Origin: Burkholderia sp. BCC0322
GTDB taxonomy: Bacteria; Pseudomonadota; Gammaproteobacteria; Burkholderiales; Burkholderiaceae
DNA length: 64,000 nucleotides
NCBI RefSeq assembly: GCF_902833045.1
Contig: NZ_CADFDU010000008.1
Span: forward strand, 1 to 64,000
Direction: 5' to 3'
Part shown: in pieces, positions 7,828 to 16,885 of the stretch
Layout of the letters: each line of letters opens with the position of its first letter
Position numbering within the stretch: the stretch's first letter is position 1
Program-made: the position numbers and the translations under genes
The notes under the pieces: generated by a model
Told to the model about the DNA's origin: nothing
The model's input: only the letters and a program-made list of their open reading frames with translations
Database searches by the model: none

Positions 7828-8664
7828 ATGCCCATCCGACACGTTTCCCCGCCGCGTACCGCGAAGCGCGCCGACTCCGATCCGAGCGAGCGTGAGGACG
7901 GCCCGTCGCTGATCGCCGTCTGGGGCGAGGACGACGGCGGCAACACGTACCGGCTCGGTACCCGCGAGGTCGACTGGCACAGCCATCTGCGCGGCCAGGT
8001 GTTCTGCGTGGAAAGCGGTTTCGCGCACGTGCGCACCCCGCATGGTTCGTGGCTGCTGCCGCCGCATCGCGCGGGCTGGATTCCGCCGGGCGAGCAGCAC
8101 AAGGTCAGCATCAGCGGCGCGTTGAGCGGCTGGAGCGTCGTGATCGCGCCTGCCGCGAGCCGGCGGATGCCGGGCCAGCCGTGCGTGATCGCGATCACCG
8201 AACTGATGCGCGCGCTCGTGCGGCGCGCGGTGTCGTGGGCCGATCAGGATCGGCTCGATATGGAGCAGGCGCGCATCAGCATCGTGCTGCTCGACGAGAT
8301 GCGCCGTGCGCCGCACGAGCCGCTGCATCTGCCGATGCCGCGCGACCGGCGGCTGCTGCGCATCGCTAACGCGATCCTCGGGCAGCCGCACGACAGCCGC
8401 ACGCTTGAAGCGTGGGCCGAATGGGCCGGGTTGTCCGCCCGCACGCTGAGCCGGCTGTTCGTCGCGGAAACCGGCACGAGCTTCGCGCAATGGCGTCAGC
8501 AGGCGCGCCTGACGCATGCGCTCGAACGGCTTGCGAACGGCGACAGCGTCGCCAACATCGCCGACGCGTTGGGCTACGCGACGCCGAGCAACTTCATCGC
8601 GATGTTCCGCCGCGCATTCGGCGATTCGCCCGCGCACTACTTCGCGAAGCGCAGGCAGCCATAG
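7828..8664 (+). CDS. AraC-family transcriptional regulator, likely controls the efflux operon
   Basis: Predicted 278 residues. The N-terminal half is a cupin-like sensing domain (DWHSHLRGQVFCVESG, LLPPHRAGWIPPGEQHKV). The C-terminal ~100 residues contain two helix-turn-helix motifs: TLEAWAEWAGLSARTLSRLF and SVANIADALGYATPSNFIAMFRRAFG, the second being the AraC signature. The first block resembles AraC proteins that bind hydrophobic or aromatic effectors. It is divergent from the tripartite efflux operon across a short intergenic region, so local control of that operon is likely but unproven. Confidence 0.92.
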   Translation: MPIRHVSPPRTAKRADSDPSEREDGPSLIAVWGEDDGGNTYRLGTREVDWHSHLRGQVFCVESGFAHVRTPHGSWLLPPHRAGWIPPGEQHKVSISGALSGWSVVIAPAASRRMPGQPCVIAITELMRALVRRAVSWADQDRLDMEQARISIVLLDEMRRAPHEPLHLPMPRDRRLLRIANAILGQPHDSRTLEAWAEWAGLSARTLSRLFVAETGTSFAQWRQQARLTHALERLANGDSVANIADALGYATPSNFIAMFRRAFGDSPAHYFAKRRQP

Positions 8665-9073
8665 CGCAGTGCGGCGCTGCCCCGCCCCGCCCCTATCACC
8701 CCTGCCAATACAGTACCGGCATCGACTCGGCGAGAACCTGACGATCCGGTTGAGGGAGTCGTGCGCGACGAATGTTCGCTTCCCTGCCCTCGGTTCGACG
8801 GCGAGCAGCATGAAGGCGCGCCATACGTCGGTCATCAGACGCGTTTTCGAAACGACGAGTTTGGATTTAAAATCGTGATGTTGTGATAAGAAAAGTTATC
8901 CAGACGTCATCATCTATTTATCCAACTGCGTGCTCCACGGCCGACGAATCGGCTCGTCACACGACGAATCCGCAGGCATCACCAGAACAACGCGCGCCGC
9001 ACCGCTGCCGCGACGCGCGTCGGGAATGCAAGCGTGATAGCCCGCGAAACCGGCCTAGCTTGGGGGCGATGCT
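8665..9073. other. Intergenic region with no recognisable gene
   Basis: About 410 bp between the AraC gene and the convergent end of the 763-residue protein gene. It includes an AT-richer stretch (about 8865-8935). No conserved frame, tRNA or strong terminator hairpin is seen. Confidence 0.6.
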
Positions 9074-11365
9074 TCAGCGCACCCTGATCGTGTAAGCGGC
9101 TCGCGCGTCAGCCAGTCCCCCGTCATTGGTGGCCGTGACGGTGAAGGAATAGCGCCCGGTGTTGCCGGGCGTCCCGACGATCCCGCCGGTGTCGTGATTG
9201 AGTAGAAGACCTGGAGGCAACGCCCCGCCGGTCACCGAAAAATGGACTGTCGCGGGCGTATTCGTCGTGATTCTCGCTTCGTAGAGCGTGCCTCGCGCGG
9301 CATCCGGCAGAACCGTGGGGCTCAGTTTTGGCGTCGGCGCCGATACGGTCTGCGGCTTTCCGATCGGGGTCTTGTCGGGGTTCAACTGCTGTAACGACCA
9401 ACTCTGCCCCGAACCGACGACCGTCAGGGTCCAGTGCGTATTCAGATCGCGGAACGCGAGCTTCTGCTGCTCGGTGAATGCACCCAGATTTCTGGCTGTT
9501 TCCCACTGCTTGATTTTCTCGAGAATCTGAGGCGTCAGTGATTCTTTCGAGGACAGGCTGGCCATCGTGAACCAGAAACCGGTGCCGGCGTTGAGCCCCG
9601 CGCCGCGTGCGAGGCGGGTCTCGACCTGGAACAGGATATCGGCGTCGAGTGTCGGGACGCGGGTGAAAGTGAGCCATCCAAGCATGCCCGGCAGGTAGTT
9701 GGCCTGGTAGAAAGTATTGTTGAGGAACATCTGATCCATCGTGTCGTCCCAACTCGCGCGGGTCAGCACGTCCCAAGCATTCGAGGTCATCCGGCTGGTC
9801 TCGCTGATGTATCCATCGTGCCCGGTCTGGGCTGCGTAGGTACCGTTTATCAAACGGGCAATGCCAAAGCTGCCCCAGCCGGAGAGGCTGGCGGATTCCA
9901 CACCGTCAAACGACTGGGACCGGATGCCGACGTCGTTCCGCAGCGTCCCGAACCGGACAGCAATCTCGTCGATGATGCCGAGGCCGCCCGTGGCCCCGCC
10001 ATACGAATTCACGATCACCCTCGCCACGGGCGTACCTTGCGGGGCGTCGGCCGCGACGGAGCCCCATTGGCCTCGCTGCAGCCCGCTGACTTGCCATACA
10101 TTGCCGACCATTCGGAAACTGTCGAACGAGACGAACTCATTGCCGATACGCAGCATTTTTCCGTTGATCGCGGCCTGCACCGGTCCGGATACGGGCAGGG
10201 AGAGCGCCGTGCTGGACGCGCTCAATGGCCGGTACAAAGCGGCTTGTGCGCCCGTAGCCAAACGAGGGTCCGGGGAGGGCGAAACGTACGGGTCGATGAC
10301 GAGCGGGAGATCCGAGCCGGTGCTGATGAAGTCCGACATGGTATGAACGCCGACGCGGATACCTTGCTCTTTTGCAGCAGCCACCAGCCGTGCAGCGCCG
10401 GTGTCGCTGCTGCCGAAGCTGGCGTCGAACCGATAATGCCCGGTATAGGCCCACGGCCCGCGATAGTTCATCGGAAGCGAGTAGATGTAGTGGATTCCGG
10501 CGCTTTTGGCGAAGCCGGCAGCCTGGTTGACATTGCTGGTCGCGAGATCGGCCAGCACGAGAAACGACTGGCTGCTGGCCTGGGCGACTTTCTGCCATTG
10601 GCCGTTCTGGGTCGGATACGGGAGGTTCTCGCCCGACGCGATGAACGACAACAGAGTCGTCACGAGATCCGGTTCGCAACCGTATAGCGCAATTTTCGAT
10701 CCGATTACCGTGCCGTTGATATCGAGCGGGCCGAGCGGAATCGGAGAGCCGTTGGGGTTGAGCCGCGTACGCTCGCGTGTATAGTCAAAAGTGAAGGCGC
10801 GCAGCACGGCCCCCCACGAAGTCTTGGCGGCCACGCTCCACGGTTCCATGTCCGCCACCGTCAGCCTGTACGGATTCGGGTTGACGTCGCTTTCCCAGCC
10901 GTATTGCGGATATTCTTTGGGCCACGCGCCTTCGGTGCGATCGTTGAGCGGCTTGAGGCCGATCGCAAAATCGTTGTTTCGCACCACGCCCGCCGCTTCG
11001 CCGACGGTGTGGTTGATCACAAGGGGCAATGGCCCCCACAGCAGCGTCTGAACGTCGCCACCGTTGGCGATCAGCACCCGGGTGACTTCAAAGGTGGCGT
11101 AGCCATTCTTCTGCAGGACGCGCACATCGGCCTCGAATCCGAGACGCGCCTCGCTCACGAAGAAAAGCGTGTTGTCAGCGGACGACCATCGGACGCCGGT
11201 GGGCATCACCTGTTGTCCGTTGATCACGAGACTGACGAGCGGGACGGACTTTCCGGGCGATATGAAGTCGTGGCCGCTGCGGGAATCGACGAGTTCGACG
11301 ACAGCGCCGGTGGAGTCCAGACCCAGCGTCAAGTAGCCAGCCGGAATGTGCAGAGTGCTTTTCAT
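9074..11365 (-). CDS. Large protein of unknown function with C-terminal Ig-like (He_PIG) domain
   Basis: Predicted 763 residues, ATG at 11365 with AGGAAAG upstream. I do not recognise the first ~650 residues with certainty. They begin with a beta-rich segment (IPAGYLTLGLDSTGAVVELVD) and contain a central part reminiscent of a glycoside-hydrolase barrel (SAGIHYIYSLPMNYRG, AAKEQGIRVGVHTMSDF, FDGVESASLSGWG). The last ~90 residues are a putative Ig domain with the pattern GGALPPGLLLNHDTGGIVGTP followed by YSFTVTATND. No signal peptide or membrane helix is visible. An H-type lectin gene lies 474 bp upstream on the same strand, so a carbohydrate-directed role is a reasonable guess. Composition looks a little less GC-rich than the surrounding core genes. 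Confidence 0.75.
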   Translation of the reverse strand: MKSTLHIPAGYLTLGLDSTGAVVELVDSRSGHDFISPGKSVPLVSLVINGQQVMPTGVRWSSADNTLFFVSEARLGFEADVRVLQKNGYATFEVTRVLIANGGDVQTLLWGPLPLVINHTVGEAAGVVRNNDFAIGLKPLNDRTEGAWPKEYPQYGWESDVNPNPYRLTVADMEPWSVAAKTSWGAVLRAFTFDYTRERTRLNPNGSPIPLGPLDINGTVIGSKIALYGCEPDLVTTLLSFIASGENLPYPTQNGQWQKVAQASSQSFLVLADLATSNVNQAAGFAKSAGIHYIYSLPMNYRGPWAYTGHYRFDASFGSSDTGAARLVAAAKEQGIRVGVHTMSDFISTGSDLPLVIDPYVSPSPDPRLATGAQAALYRPLSASSTALSLPVSGPVQAAINGKMLRIGNEFVSFDSFRMVGNVWQVSGLQRGQWGSVAADAPQGTPVARVIVNSYGGATGGLGIIDEIAVRFGTLRNDVGIRSQSFDGVESASLSGWGSFGIARLINGTYAAQTGHDGYISETSRMTSNAWDVLTRASWDDTMDQMFLNNTFYQANYLPGMLGWLTFTRVPTLDADILFQVETRLARGAGLNAGTGFWFTMASLSSKESLTPQILEKIKQWETARNLGAFTEQQKLAFRDLNTHWTLTVVGSGQSWSLQQLNPDKTPIGKPQTVSAPTPKLSPTVLPDAARGTLYEARITTNTPATVHFSVTGGALPPGLLLNHDTGGIVGTPGNTGRYSFTVTATNDGGLADARAAYTIRVR

Positions 11366-11839
11366 TTTTCGACTTTCCTGACGATACGAGCGGGCACCGG
11401 CGACGCAGTTTCACCACTGCATCCTTCCCACGCATGCCGTGAGCCCATGTTTGGAATATCTAACCGATCCCCTTGGCATACATGTAACGGTGGCCGGCGG
11501 ATATCCCGGATCATTGGACGCAGCCGATCTGGCGAACGGCTTCGAAGCGCCCGGGCAGGTTGTCGACGCCGGCAATCCTGCATCGACGGGCGAGCACACC
11601 GGCCTTCGAAGCTCGCCCCTTCCGGGATCCGGGCCGCGGGATCAGCGTCGCGATCCTTGTGGACGGCATATGACAAGCGACGCACCGTGACTGCCTCAAT
11701 AGCGTTCGCCGCGGGGCTTGCCGCACGGCAATCCGTTCCGATGGCGGCCAGCCGCCGTACTACCTGACCGAACTACCGGTCGTGGAACCGGCGTAGCTCA
11801 GAGGAGACGGCAACCGCATGACTGCGGCATGTTTCCTGA
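11366..11839. other. Intergenic region between lectin and 763-residue protein genes
   Basis: About 475 bp with no credible gene on either strand; the frames present lack ribosome-binding sites and recognisable motifs. It probably holds the promoter of the downstream minus-strand gene. Confidence 0.5.
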
Positions 11840-12160
11840 TTAGCTCGGAACCTCGGCGATGTACGCAATGTAGAGGTTTTGCCCCCAATCAGTGCCCGAA
11901 TAATCGGGGAACACCGCATCTTCGCGAGTGATATTGACGTTGAAACCGGTCGTCGTGACTTTGGTCACCGTCACCGAGAACGTGTCCGGATAAGAGGATG
12001 CGTCGTTGGGGTCCTGCAGGGCCGTCACGATGACGACGGGAGCAGTCGAAAACGTGCCCGGGAACGTGATCTGCGCATTGAGCGGCGGGTTTTTCCAGGA
12101 AATCCGGTCGCCGCTTTGATAGCTGCCGACTGCCTGCTTCGCTACGATTCTTTCCAGCAT
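11840..12160 (-). CDS. H-type lectin domain protein
   Basis: Predicted 106 residues from the ATG at 12160, which has AAGGAG 6 nt upstream; longer upstream starts lack such a site. The body matches the H-type lectin fold known from Helix pomatia agglutinin: SWKNPPLNAQITFPGTFSTAP, VIVTALQDPND, FSVTVTKVTTTGFNVNITRED, then an aromatic C-terminal strand (WGQNLYIAYIAEV). Such lectins bind N-acetylgalactosamine-type sugars as trimers. No signal peptide is present, so how it would leave the cell is unclear. It is upstream of, and in the same direction as, the 763-residue protein with the Ig-like domain. Confidence 0.8.
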   Translation of the reverse strand: MLERIVAKQAVGSYQSGDRISWKNPPLNAQITFPGTFSTAPVVIVTALQDPNDASSYPDTFSVTVTKVTTTGFNVNITREDAVFPDYSGTDWGQNLYIAYIAEVPS

Positions 12161-12589
12161 TTCGAGCTCCTTATGGACAAGACGATTGGCATCTTGGTGA
12201 GCCGTGCGCGAAAGCACTCCGCTCGAAGCAAAGGTATGTCGAGCACACTGCGAAAGCGATTACACGCGATTACACGACTGAGGTAGCGATCCGGGCTCGT
12301 CGGAATGGAGGTCGAACCACCATGCGAGCGGCTGGCCGGGCGATGTCGACGCCTTGTATGAGCGGCACGCGACACCGTCGCGGCAACGCATGCCCTTGTC
12401 GCGAAAGGACTGCGAGCGGTTGACGTGCAACCTCACTGAACGTCCAGACCGGCTGCTGACCGCAATCCACCGCCCCTCCCCGCACTTGTTGCCCCGACGC
12501 ATGAGCGTTGCTCTACGGTGGGGGTTCGAGATTGCAACCGGCGCGCCTGGCGCGATGCGCCGGCCCGTATGGCGCGTGTCCCGGCCGGT
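12161..12589. other. Intergenic region upstream of the lectin gene
   Basis: About 430 bp between the lectin start and the LysR remnant. No gene is supported; the open frames are low-complexity shadows. The minus-strand end nearest 12161 carries the lectin ribosome-binding site. Confidence 0.5.
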
Positions 12590-12970
12590 TGCGTGGCCGG
12601 TGCGCGCGCCAGATGCTCGACGAGAAAGTCGCCGAATGTACGTACGCGTGACGACAAAACGCGCGCATGCGGATACAGCAGCATGAGTGGCCGCGACCGG
12701 CCACCGAGGCCGGGCAGCACTTCCACGAGCGCGCCGGCGCACAAATCCTGCTCGATGATGAAGCGATACGTCTGGAGCAGGCCCGCACCGCTGCGCGCGA
12801 GCGGCACACCGGCAACGTAGTCACCCGACCTACCGTAGCGGCCGGTTGTCGCGACGTCGAGTTCTTCCAAGCCATCGTTGAACAACCACGGAATCGGCCG
12901 CCCCGTCAGGCGGTCACCCCTTCCCGACAGCGCTTTCACCCACCCTGCCCGGATTCGCCGCTCGTCGAAT
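12590..12970 (-). pseudogene. C-terminal remnant of a LysR-type regulator
   Basis: The minus strand encodes an uninterrupted stretch typical of the end of a LysR effector-binding domain: TGRPIPWLFNDGLEELDV, GVPLARSGAGLLQTYRFI, GALVEVLPGLGGRSRPL and LLYPHARVLSSRVRTFGDFL. Nothing resembling the DNA-binding N-terminus or the first effector subdomain is found upstream, where the ohr promoter region begins. The frame also has no stop at the expected end. The gene is decayed. Confidence 0.75.
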
Positions 12971-13040
12971 ATCGGCGATCGATCGTCTGAAAGCCTTGTC
13001 CGGCAAGGCTGTAAACGTATCCAGATACATTGAAATACAA

Positions 13041-13112
13041 AATATCGCATGCGATTTAATCGAATGCGCTTGACGTAGGCGGTCGCCTCGACGAAACTCC
13101 ATCGCATGCGAT
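13041..13112. promoter_or_regulatory. Two candidate OhrR operators upstream of ohr
   Basis: A near-palindromic 20-mer AATATCGCATGCGATTTAAT lies at 13041-13060, and the perfect palindrome ATCGCATGCGAT recurs at 13101-13112. The second is about 40 bp before the ohr start. Closely related sequences (ATATCGTGTGCGAT) lie before the MarR/OhrR-type gene at 19131-19586. The match suggests one regulator binds both places. Confidence 0.65.
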
Positions 13113-13152
13113 CGAATCGCATCTGACATAAACCAGTCCCCTGAAGGAGCAA

Positions 13153-13575
13153 ATGATGAGCAAGATCGACAACGTGCTGTACACCGGCAAGACGCATACG
13201 ACTTCGGGCGGCCGCGACGGCACGGCCCGCAGTTCCGACGGCCGCCTCGACATCCAGTTGTCGTCGCCGGGCAGCGCCGGCAGCGGCACCAACCCGGAAC
13301 AATTGTTCGCGGCCGGCTGGTCGGCCTGCTTCATCGGCGCGATGCAGCTTGCGGCGCGTGCCGCGAAGGTGACGCTGCCGGCCGATCTGGCGGTCGACGC
13401 CGAAGTGGATCTCGGCACCGCCGGCAACGCGTACTTCCTGCAGGCCCGTCTGAACGTGAGCGTGCCAGGGCTCGATCGCGACATCGCGCAACGCATCGTC
13501 GATGCCGCACACCAGACCTGCCCGTATTCGAAGGCGACGCGCGGTAACATCGACGTCGACATCCGTATCGCTTGA
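13153..13575 (+). CDS. ohr: Organic hydroperoxide resistance protein Ohr
   Basis: Predicted 140 residues; ATGs at 13153 and 13156 both follow AAGGAG. It is a member of the Ohr/OsmC family. The two redox cysteines are visible in GWSACFIGA (about residue 58) and in HQTCPYSKATR near the C-terminus, with the family signature NPEQLFAAGWSACF. Ohr proteins reduce organic and fatty-acid hydroperoxides with a lipoyl-dependent thiol cycle in the cytoplasm. The two palindromes upstream are probable OhrR operators; the likely regulator gene lies 5.6 kb away rather than adjacent, which is common for this pair. Confidence 0.95.
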   Translation: MMSKIDNVLYTGKTHTTSGGRDGTARSSDGRLDIQLSSPGSAGSGTNPEQLFAAGWSACFIGAMQLAARAAKVTLPADLAVDAEVDLGTAGNAYFLQARLNVSVPGLDRDIAQRIVDAAHQTCPYSKATRGNIDVDIRIA

Positions 13576-13585
13576 ACGATGCATC

Positions 13586-13604
13586 AGGCGGCCGAGCGCC
13601 GCCT
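13586..13604 (+). terminator. Hairpin after ohr
   Basis: AGGCGGC-CGAGC-GCCGCCT forms a 7-bp stem with a 5-nt loop 10 bp after the ohr stop. It has no real U tract, so termination strength is uncertain. Confidence 0.35.
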
Positions 13605-13643
13605 TGCCGAATGCCCGATTTCCTTTCTTTCTTTTCGAGGTGA

Positions 13644-13973
13644 ATGATGAATATCCGACTGATCGCCGCCGTTCTCGCCGCTGTTTCGGCTACTGTTGCC
13701 GCACCGGCGTTCTCCAGCGAATCCACCGTGACGCGTGCGCAGGTGCGCGCCGAGCTTGCGCAGTTGCAACAGGCCGGGTACCCGCTGAATCGTGCGACCG
13801 ACGCCACCTATCCGGACGATCTCCAGGCGGCACTCACGCAGATCCATGCCGCCGATGCGGTCGCCGGCAACGAGCGGGCGTCCGGCTACGGCAGCAACGG
13901 CGATGCGGCAACGCAATCGGGCCGTCGGCATGCGGTCAGCGTGGCCGACCGCTCGGTGTATTTCGGTCATTGA
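13644..13973 (+). CDS. DUF4148 exported protein (copy 1)
   Basis: Predicted 109 residues with a cleavable signal peptide (NIRLIAAVLAAVSATVAAPAFSS). The mature part has the DUF4148 signature: VTRAQVRAELAQLQQAGY, then LNRATDATYPDDLQAAL. It ends in RSVYFGH. The family is common in Burkholderiales, is predicted periplasmic and has no assigned function. The next gene is a paralogue with the same start context (GAGGTGAATGATGAA), which shows a local tandem duplication. Confidence 0.88.
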   Translation: MMNIRLIAAVLAAVSATVAAPAFSSESTVTRAQVRAELAQLQQAGYPLNRATDATYPDDLQAALTQIHAADAVAGNERASGYGSNGDAATQSGRRHAVSVADRSVYFGH

Positions 13974-14047
13974 ACGAAACCGCGAACGGCGCCCGTTGCC
14001 GGCGCAGGGTTCGCAACCGCCGCATTCCTATTTTCTTGTCGAGGTGA

Positions 14048-14377
14048 ATGATGAAGACCCAACTGATCGCCGCCCTTCTTGTTGCGGTGTCGGCCGCCGC
14101 CGCTGCGCCGGCGTTTGCCGGCGAAGGCACCGTGACGCGCTCGCAAGTGCGTGCGGAACTGGCCGCGCTGCAGAAGACCGGCTACCTGCCGAACCGGCCC
14201 AACGACCCGAACTATCCGGACAATCTGCAGGCTGCGCTGCGGCGGGTCCACGACAACGATGCGGTCGCGGTCGAGTCGCTGATGTCCGGTTACGGCGGCG
14301 ATTCCGGCGGTGCAACGCAGTCGGGCAGCCGCGGTGCGGTTCGCATGGCCGAGCGGTCGATCTATTTCGGCCATTGA
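14048..14377 (+). CDS. DUF4148 exported protein (copy 2)
   Basis: Predicted 109 residues, exactly the length of copy 1. It has a signal peptide (KTQLIAALLVAVSAAAAAPAFA), then VTRSQVRAELAALQKTGYL and PNDPNYPDNLQAAL, and ends RSIYFGH. The two copies differ at many sites but keep the N-terminal repeat motif and the C-terminal SVYFGH/SIYFGH tail. The ribosome-binding context is nearly identical to that of copy 1. Function unknown. Confidence 0.88.
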   Translation: MMKTQLIAALLVAVSAAAAAPAFAGEGTVTRSQVRAELAALQKTGYLPNRPNDPNYPDNLQAALRRVHDNDAVAVESLMSGYGGDSGGATQSGSRGAVRMAERSIYFGH

Positions 14378-14634
14378 GCATGGCGCGTCGGAAGCGTCGC
14401 GCAAGGCCGGGCAACGTGCAGGAAACGGGGGCGCGCGAGCATTGCGCGTTCCTCGTCAGTCTGCGATGGAGAGCAGTATTTCAAGTTAATAACATGCGCT
14501 GCGTGCTTGCGTCTGTTCGGGACTCGATTGTGCGCAGCGCCAACGCCACTCCCCGGTTATCGCCAGCAGCGAGTATGGAAGAAAGAAGCAACCACCGCGT
14601 GGCAGGTCGAACAGCAACCCATGCCCAAACGTGG

Positions 14635-15366
14635 TCACGATGATGGACGTCCATCCGTCGACGGCCCGGCCCCGCTCGAATTGAGTGATGGCGTATGGGG
14701 AAATCGAGCGGTATCGAAGCCGCCCAAAGCGGTTGCTTCCGCAACCACATCGCGCTGCGGCCGTGCACCGGGCCATTGTTGCCGGACCGCGTCGATCCTG
14801 CGTTCGAAGCGATACACGATGGCAGGCGGAAAGTTCATCCACGCGACGCCAACCCGGACGGCGCGAACACGCATGGCTTCCAGGTAGCGCACCGGAATCG
14901 GGCAACGCGGCACATACGTGAACTGGTAGAACGCGCCATCGGCAGCCAGGTGGCGCGCGAACGCGCAATGAACGATCGCGACGGCCTGTTCGACCGGCAT
15001 CGCGACGAGCGGCAACCCGCTCACGATTGCATCCGCGCGCGCCCCGCCGAAGAAGTCGCCCGTCACGCCGAGCTGCGCTGCATCCATCTGCATGATCCGC
15101 AACGCGGGAAACTGACGCCGCAGCGCGTTCGCAAATGCGGGATCGGCTTCCACCAGCACCAGCCGGTCGCTCGAGACGCCGCGCGCGAGCAGTGCCCGCG
15201 TGAACACGCCGGTGCCGGCACCGAGCTCGATCACGGTGGCGCCGTCGCGCGGGATGTCGGCGGTGATCAGTGCGGCGAGCGCCGGGCCGGACGGCGCGAG
15301 CGCGCCAACCCGACGCGGATTGCGCAACCAGGTACGCAGGAACAGCATCCATTCAGGGATTCGCAT
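14635..15366 (-). CDS. SAM-dependent methyltransferase, PmtA-like
   Basis: Predicted 243 residues. The SAM-binding motif I is VIELGAGTGVFTRALLARG (about residues 45-63), followed by VLVEADPAFANAL and motif IV-like ADAIVSGLPLVAM. The N-terminus FLRTWLRNPRRVGALAPSG is typical of phospholipid N-methyltransferases and related rRNA dimethylase-like proteins. This suggests phosphatidylethanolamine N-methylation, but the substrate is inferred only from that resemblance. It reads in the same direction as the DedA gene, whose 3' end is 41 bp upstream of this start. Confidence 0.8.
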   Translation of the reverse strand: MRIPEWMLFLRTWLRNPRRVGALAPSGPALAALITADIPRDGATVIELGAGTGVFTRALLARGVSSDRLVLVEADPAFANALRRQFPALRIMQMDAAQLGVTGDFFGGARADAIVSGLPLVAMPVEQAVAIVHCAFARHLAADGAFYQFTYVPRCPIPVRYLEAMRVRAVRVGVAWMNFPPAIVYRFERRIDAVRQQWPGARPQRDVVAEATALGGFDTARFPHTPSLNSSGAGPSTDGRPSS

Positions 15367-15407
15367 CGACAGGCTCCAGGCGGGATCGATCGGTCAACGA
15401 CGGGTAG

Positions 15408-15935
15408 CTATGCGGCCGCTTGCGCGGCCAGGTAGCCAGCCGTGATGAACAGCGTGTTCCAGAGCGCGATGCCGACCGCGGCACCCGACGCGAATCGCGC
15501 GAAGCTCGTTTCCAGCAAGCCGGCAAGCGCCGGTGCGACGAGCCGCACGAGCGGCACCAGTTGCGACCAGAGTGCGAGCCGCGTGGGCCGCGCGCGGATT
15601 CCGTCGATCAGTACGTCCATTCGTGCGGGCTGCAACCTGCCCAGCGGCGCGACGCGGCGCAGCAGCGCCAGCACGCTGTCTTCCGGCCACAGGTTGCCGA
15701 GCGCGTAATGCAACAGGCAGCCCGCGAAGCTGCCGAGCGCCGTGACGACGATGGCTTCCGGCAGTGTCCATGCACCTTGCGCGCTGGCGACGCCGATCAT
15801 CGTGAGGAGCACGTGCGACGGCAGTACGGGGATCAGCCGTTCGATCAGTGACAGGCCAACGAGGCAGGCGATGCCGTTGGCGCTGGCCAGACTGAGCGGG
15901 AGGCCGAACGGGACGAGCGTGGCGAGCTGGTTCAT
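15408..15935 (-). CDS. DedA-family membrane protein
   Basis: Predicted 175 residues from the ATG at 15935, preceded by GGGAGCC. It has several hydrophobic segments, the family features ERLIPVLPSHVLLTMIGVAS and GSFAGCLLHYALGN, and a GLLETSFARFASGAAVG amphipathic/re-entrant region. DedA proteins act in membrane homeostasis and lipid-carrier recycling. It is short for the family, and the re-entrant loop glycine pattern is partly degenerate. The next gene downstream is a probable phospholipid methyltransferase, which fits a joint membrane-lipid role. Confidence 0.78.
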   Translation of the reverse strand: MNQLATLVPFGLPLSLASANGIACLVGLSLIERLIPVLPSHVLLTMIGVASAQGAWTLPEAIVVTALGSFAGCLLHYALGNLWPEDSVLALLRRVAPLGRLQPARMDVLIDGIRARPTRLALWSQLVPLVRLVAPALAGLLETSFARFASGAAVGIALWNTLFITAGYLAAQAAA

Positions 15936-16219
15936 CGCACGGCTCCCGCGCGGCAGGCGCACAACGGGCACAACGGGCGCGACCTTCCATGCCAGAATGG
16001 CCCGCACCGGGACGGCGTGAAGGTGGCGCTTCGTGCCGCATTGCATTGCAGCAACGGAATTGCAGGACGTGACACGGTCATCGCGAGCCTCTCGAGAAAA
16101 CGCCAGATGCATTGCACCGGCAATGCGGCGATTGGCACGCATCGTGGCCTCCCGGCTTTAAGAAGTTTTTAATCGCGGTCGGTCAGGCTGGCGACCTCGA
16201 CATTCGAGGAGCGAAACCC

Positions 16220-16885
16220 ATGCATATCCTGTTGGTGGAAGACGATGTCATGCTGGCCGACGCCGTTTGCGCGGGCCTCAGGCAGAACGGCTGGCGCGCG
16301 GACTGGTCGGCCGACGTGCCGGCCTCGCGGCTCGCGCTCGTCGGCCACGACTACGACGCGGTGCTGCTCGACCTGCAACTGCCGGGCGCGTCCGGTTTCA
16401 CGCTGCTCGCCGCGATGCGCGCGAACTACGACCCGACGCCGGTATTGATCGTCACCGCGCGCGATCAGCTGAGCGACCGGATCCGCGGCCTCGACGCAGG
16501 CGCCGACGACTATCTCGTGAAGCCGTTTCAGCTCGACGAGCTCTACGCACGGCTGCGCGCGCTGACGCGCCGCAGCCAGGGCCGCGTGTCGGAGCGCCTG
16601 ATCTACCGCGACGTGCATGTCGATCCGGCGCGCAAGGAAGTCACCCGCGCCGGCGAGCCCGTTGCGCTCAGCATTCACGAGTACCGCACGCTGCTCGCGC
16701 TGATGGAGCGGCAAGGCCGCGTCGTCACGCGGACGCAGCTCGAAGCGCGCGTGTACGGCAACGACAGCGAAGTCGAAAGCAACACGATCGCGGTGTACAT
16801 CCATCAGCTTCGGCGCAAGCTCGGCGACGAACTGATCGTGACGGTGCATGGCTTCGGCTATCGCGTCGGGGAGAGCCCGGCATGA
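16220..16885 (+). CDS. OmpR/QseB-type response regulator
   Basis: Predicted 221 residues. The receiver domain has the acidic pair in LLVEDD, the phospho-acceptor Asp51 in AVLLDLQLPG, Thr79 in LIVTA and Lys101 in YLVKPF. The C-terminal winged helix contains LSIHEYRTLLALMERQGRVVT and SNTIAVYIHQLRRKLG. The start at 16220 has GAGGAGC upstream; an upstream in-frame ATG at 16112 lacks family similarity. Its stop overlaps the start of the sensor kinase gene by 4 nt (ATGA). Confidence 0.94.
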   Translation: MHILLVEDDVMLADAVCAGLRQNGWRADWSADVPASRLALVGHDYDAVLLDLQLPGASGFTLLAAMRANYDPTPVLIVTARDQLSDRIRGLDAGADDYLVKPFQLDELYARLRALTRRSQGRVSERLIYRDVHVDPARKEVTRAGEPVALSIHEYRTLLALMERQGRVVTRTQLEARVYGNDSEVESNTIAVYIHQLRRKLGDELIVTVHGFGYRVGESPA

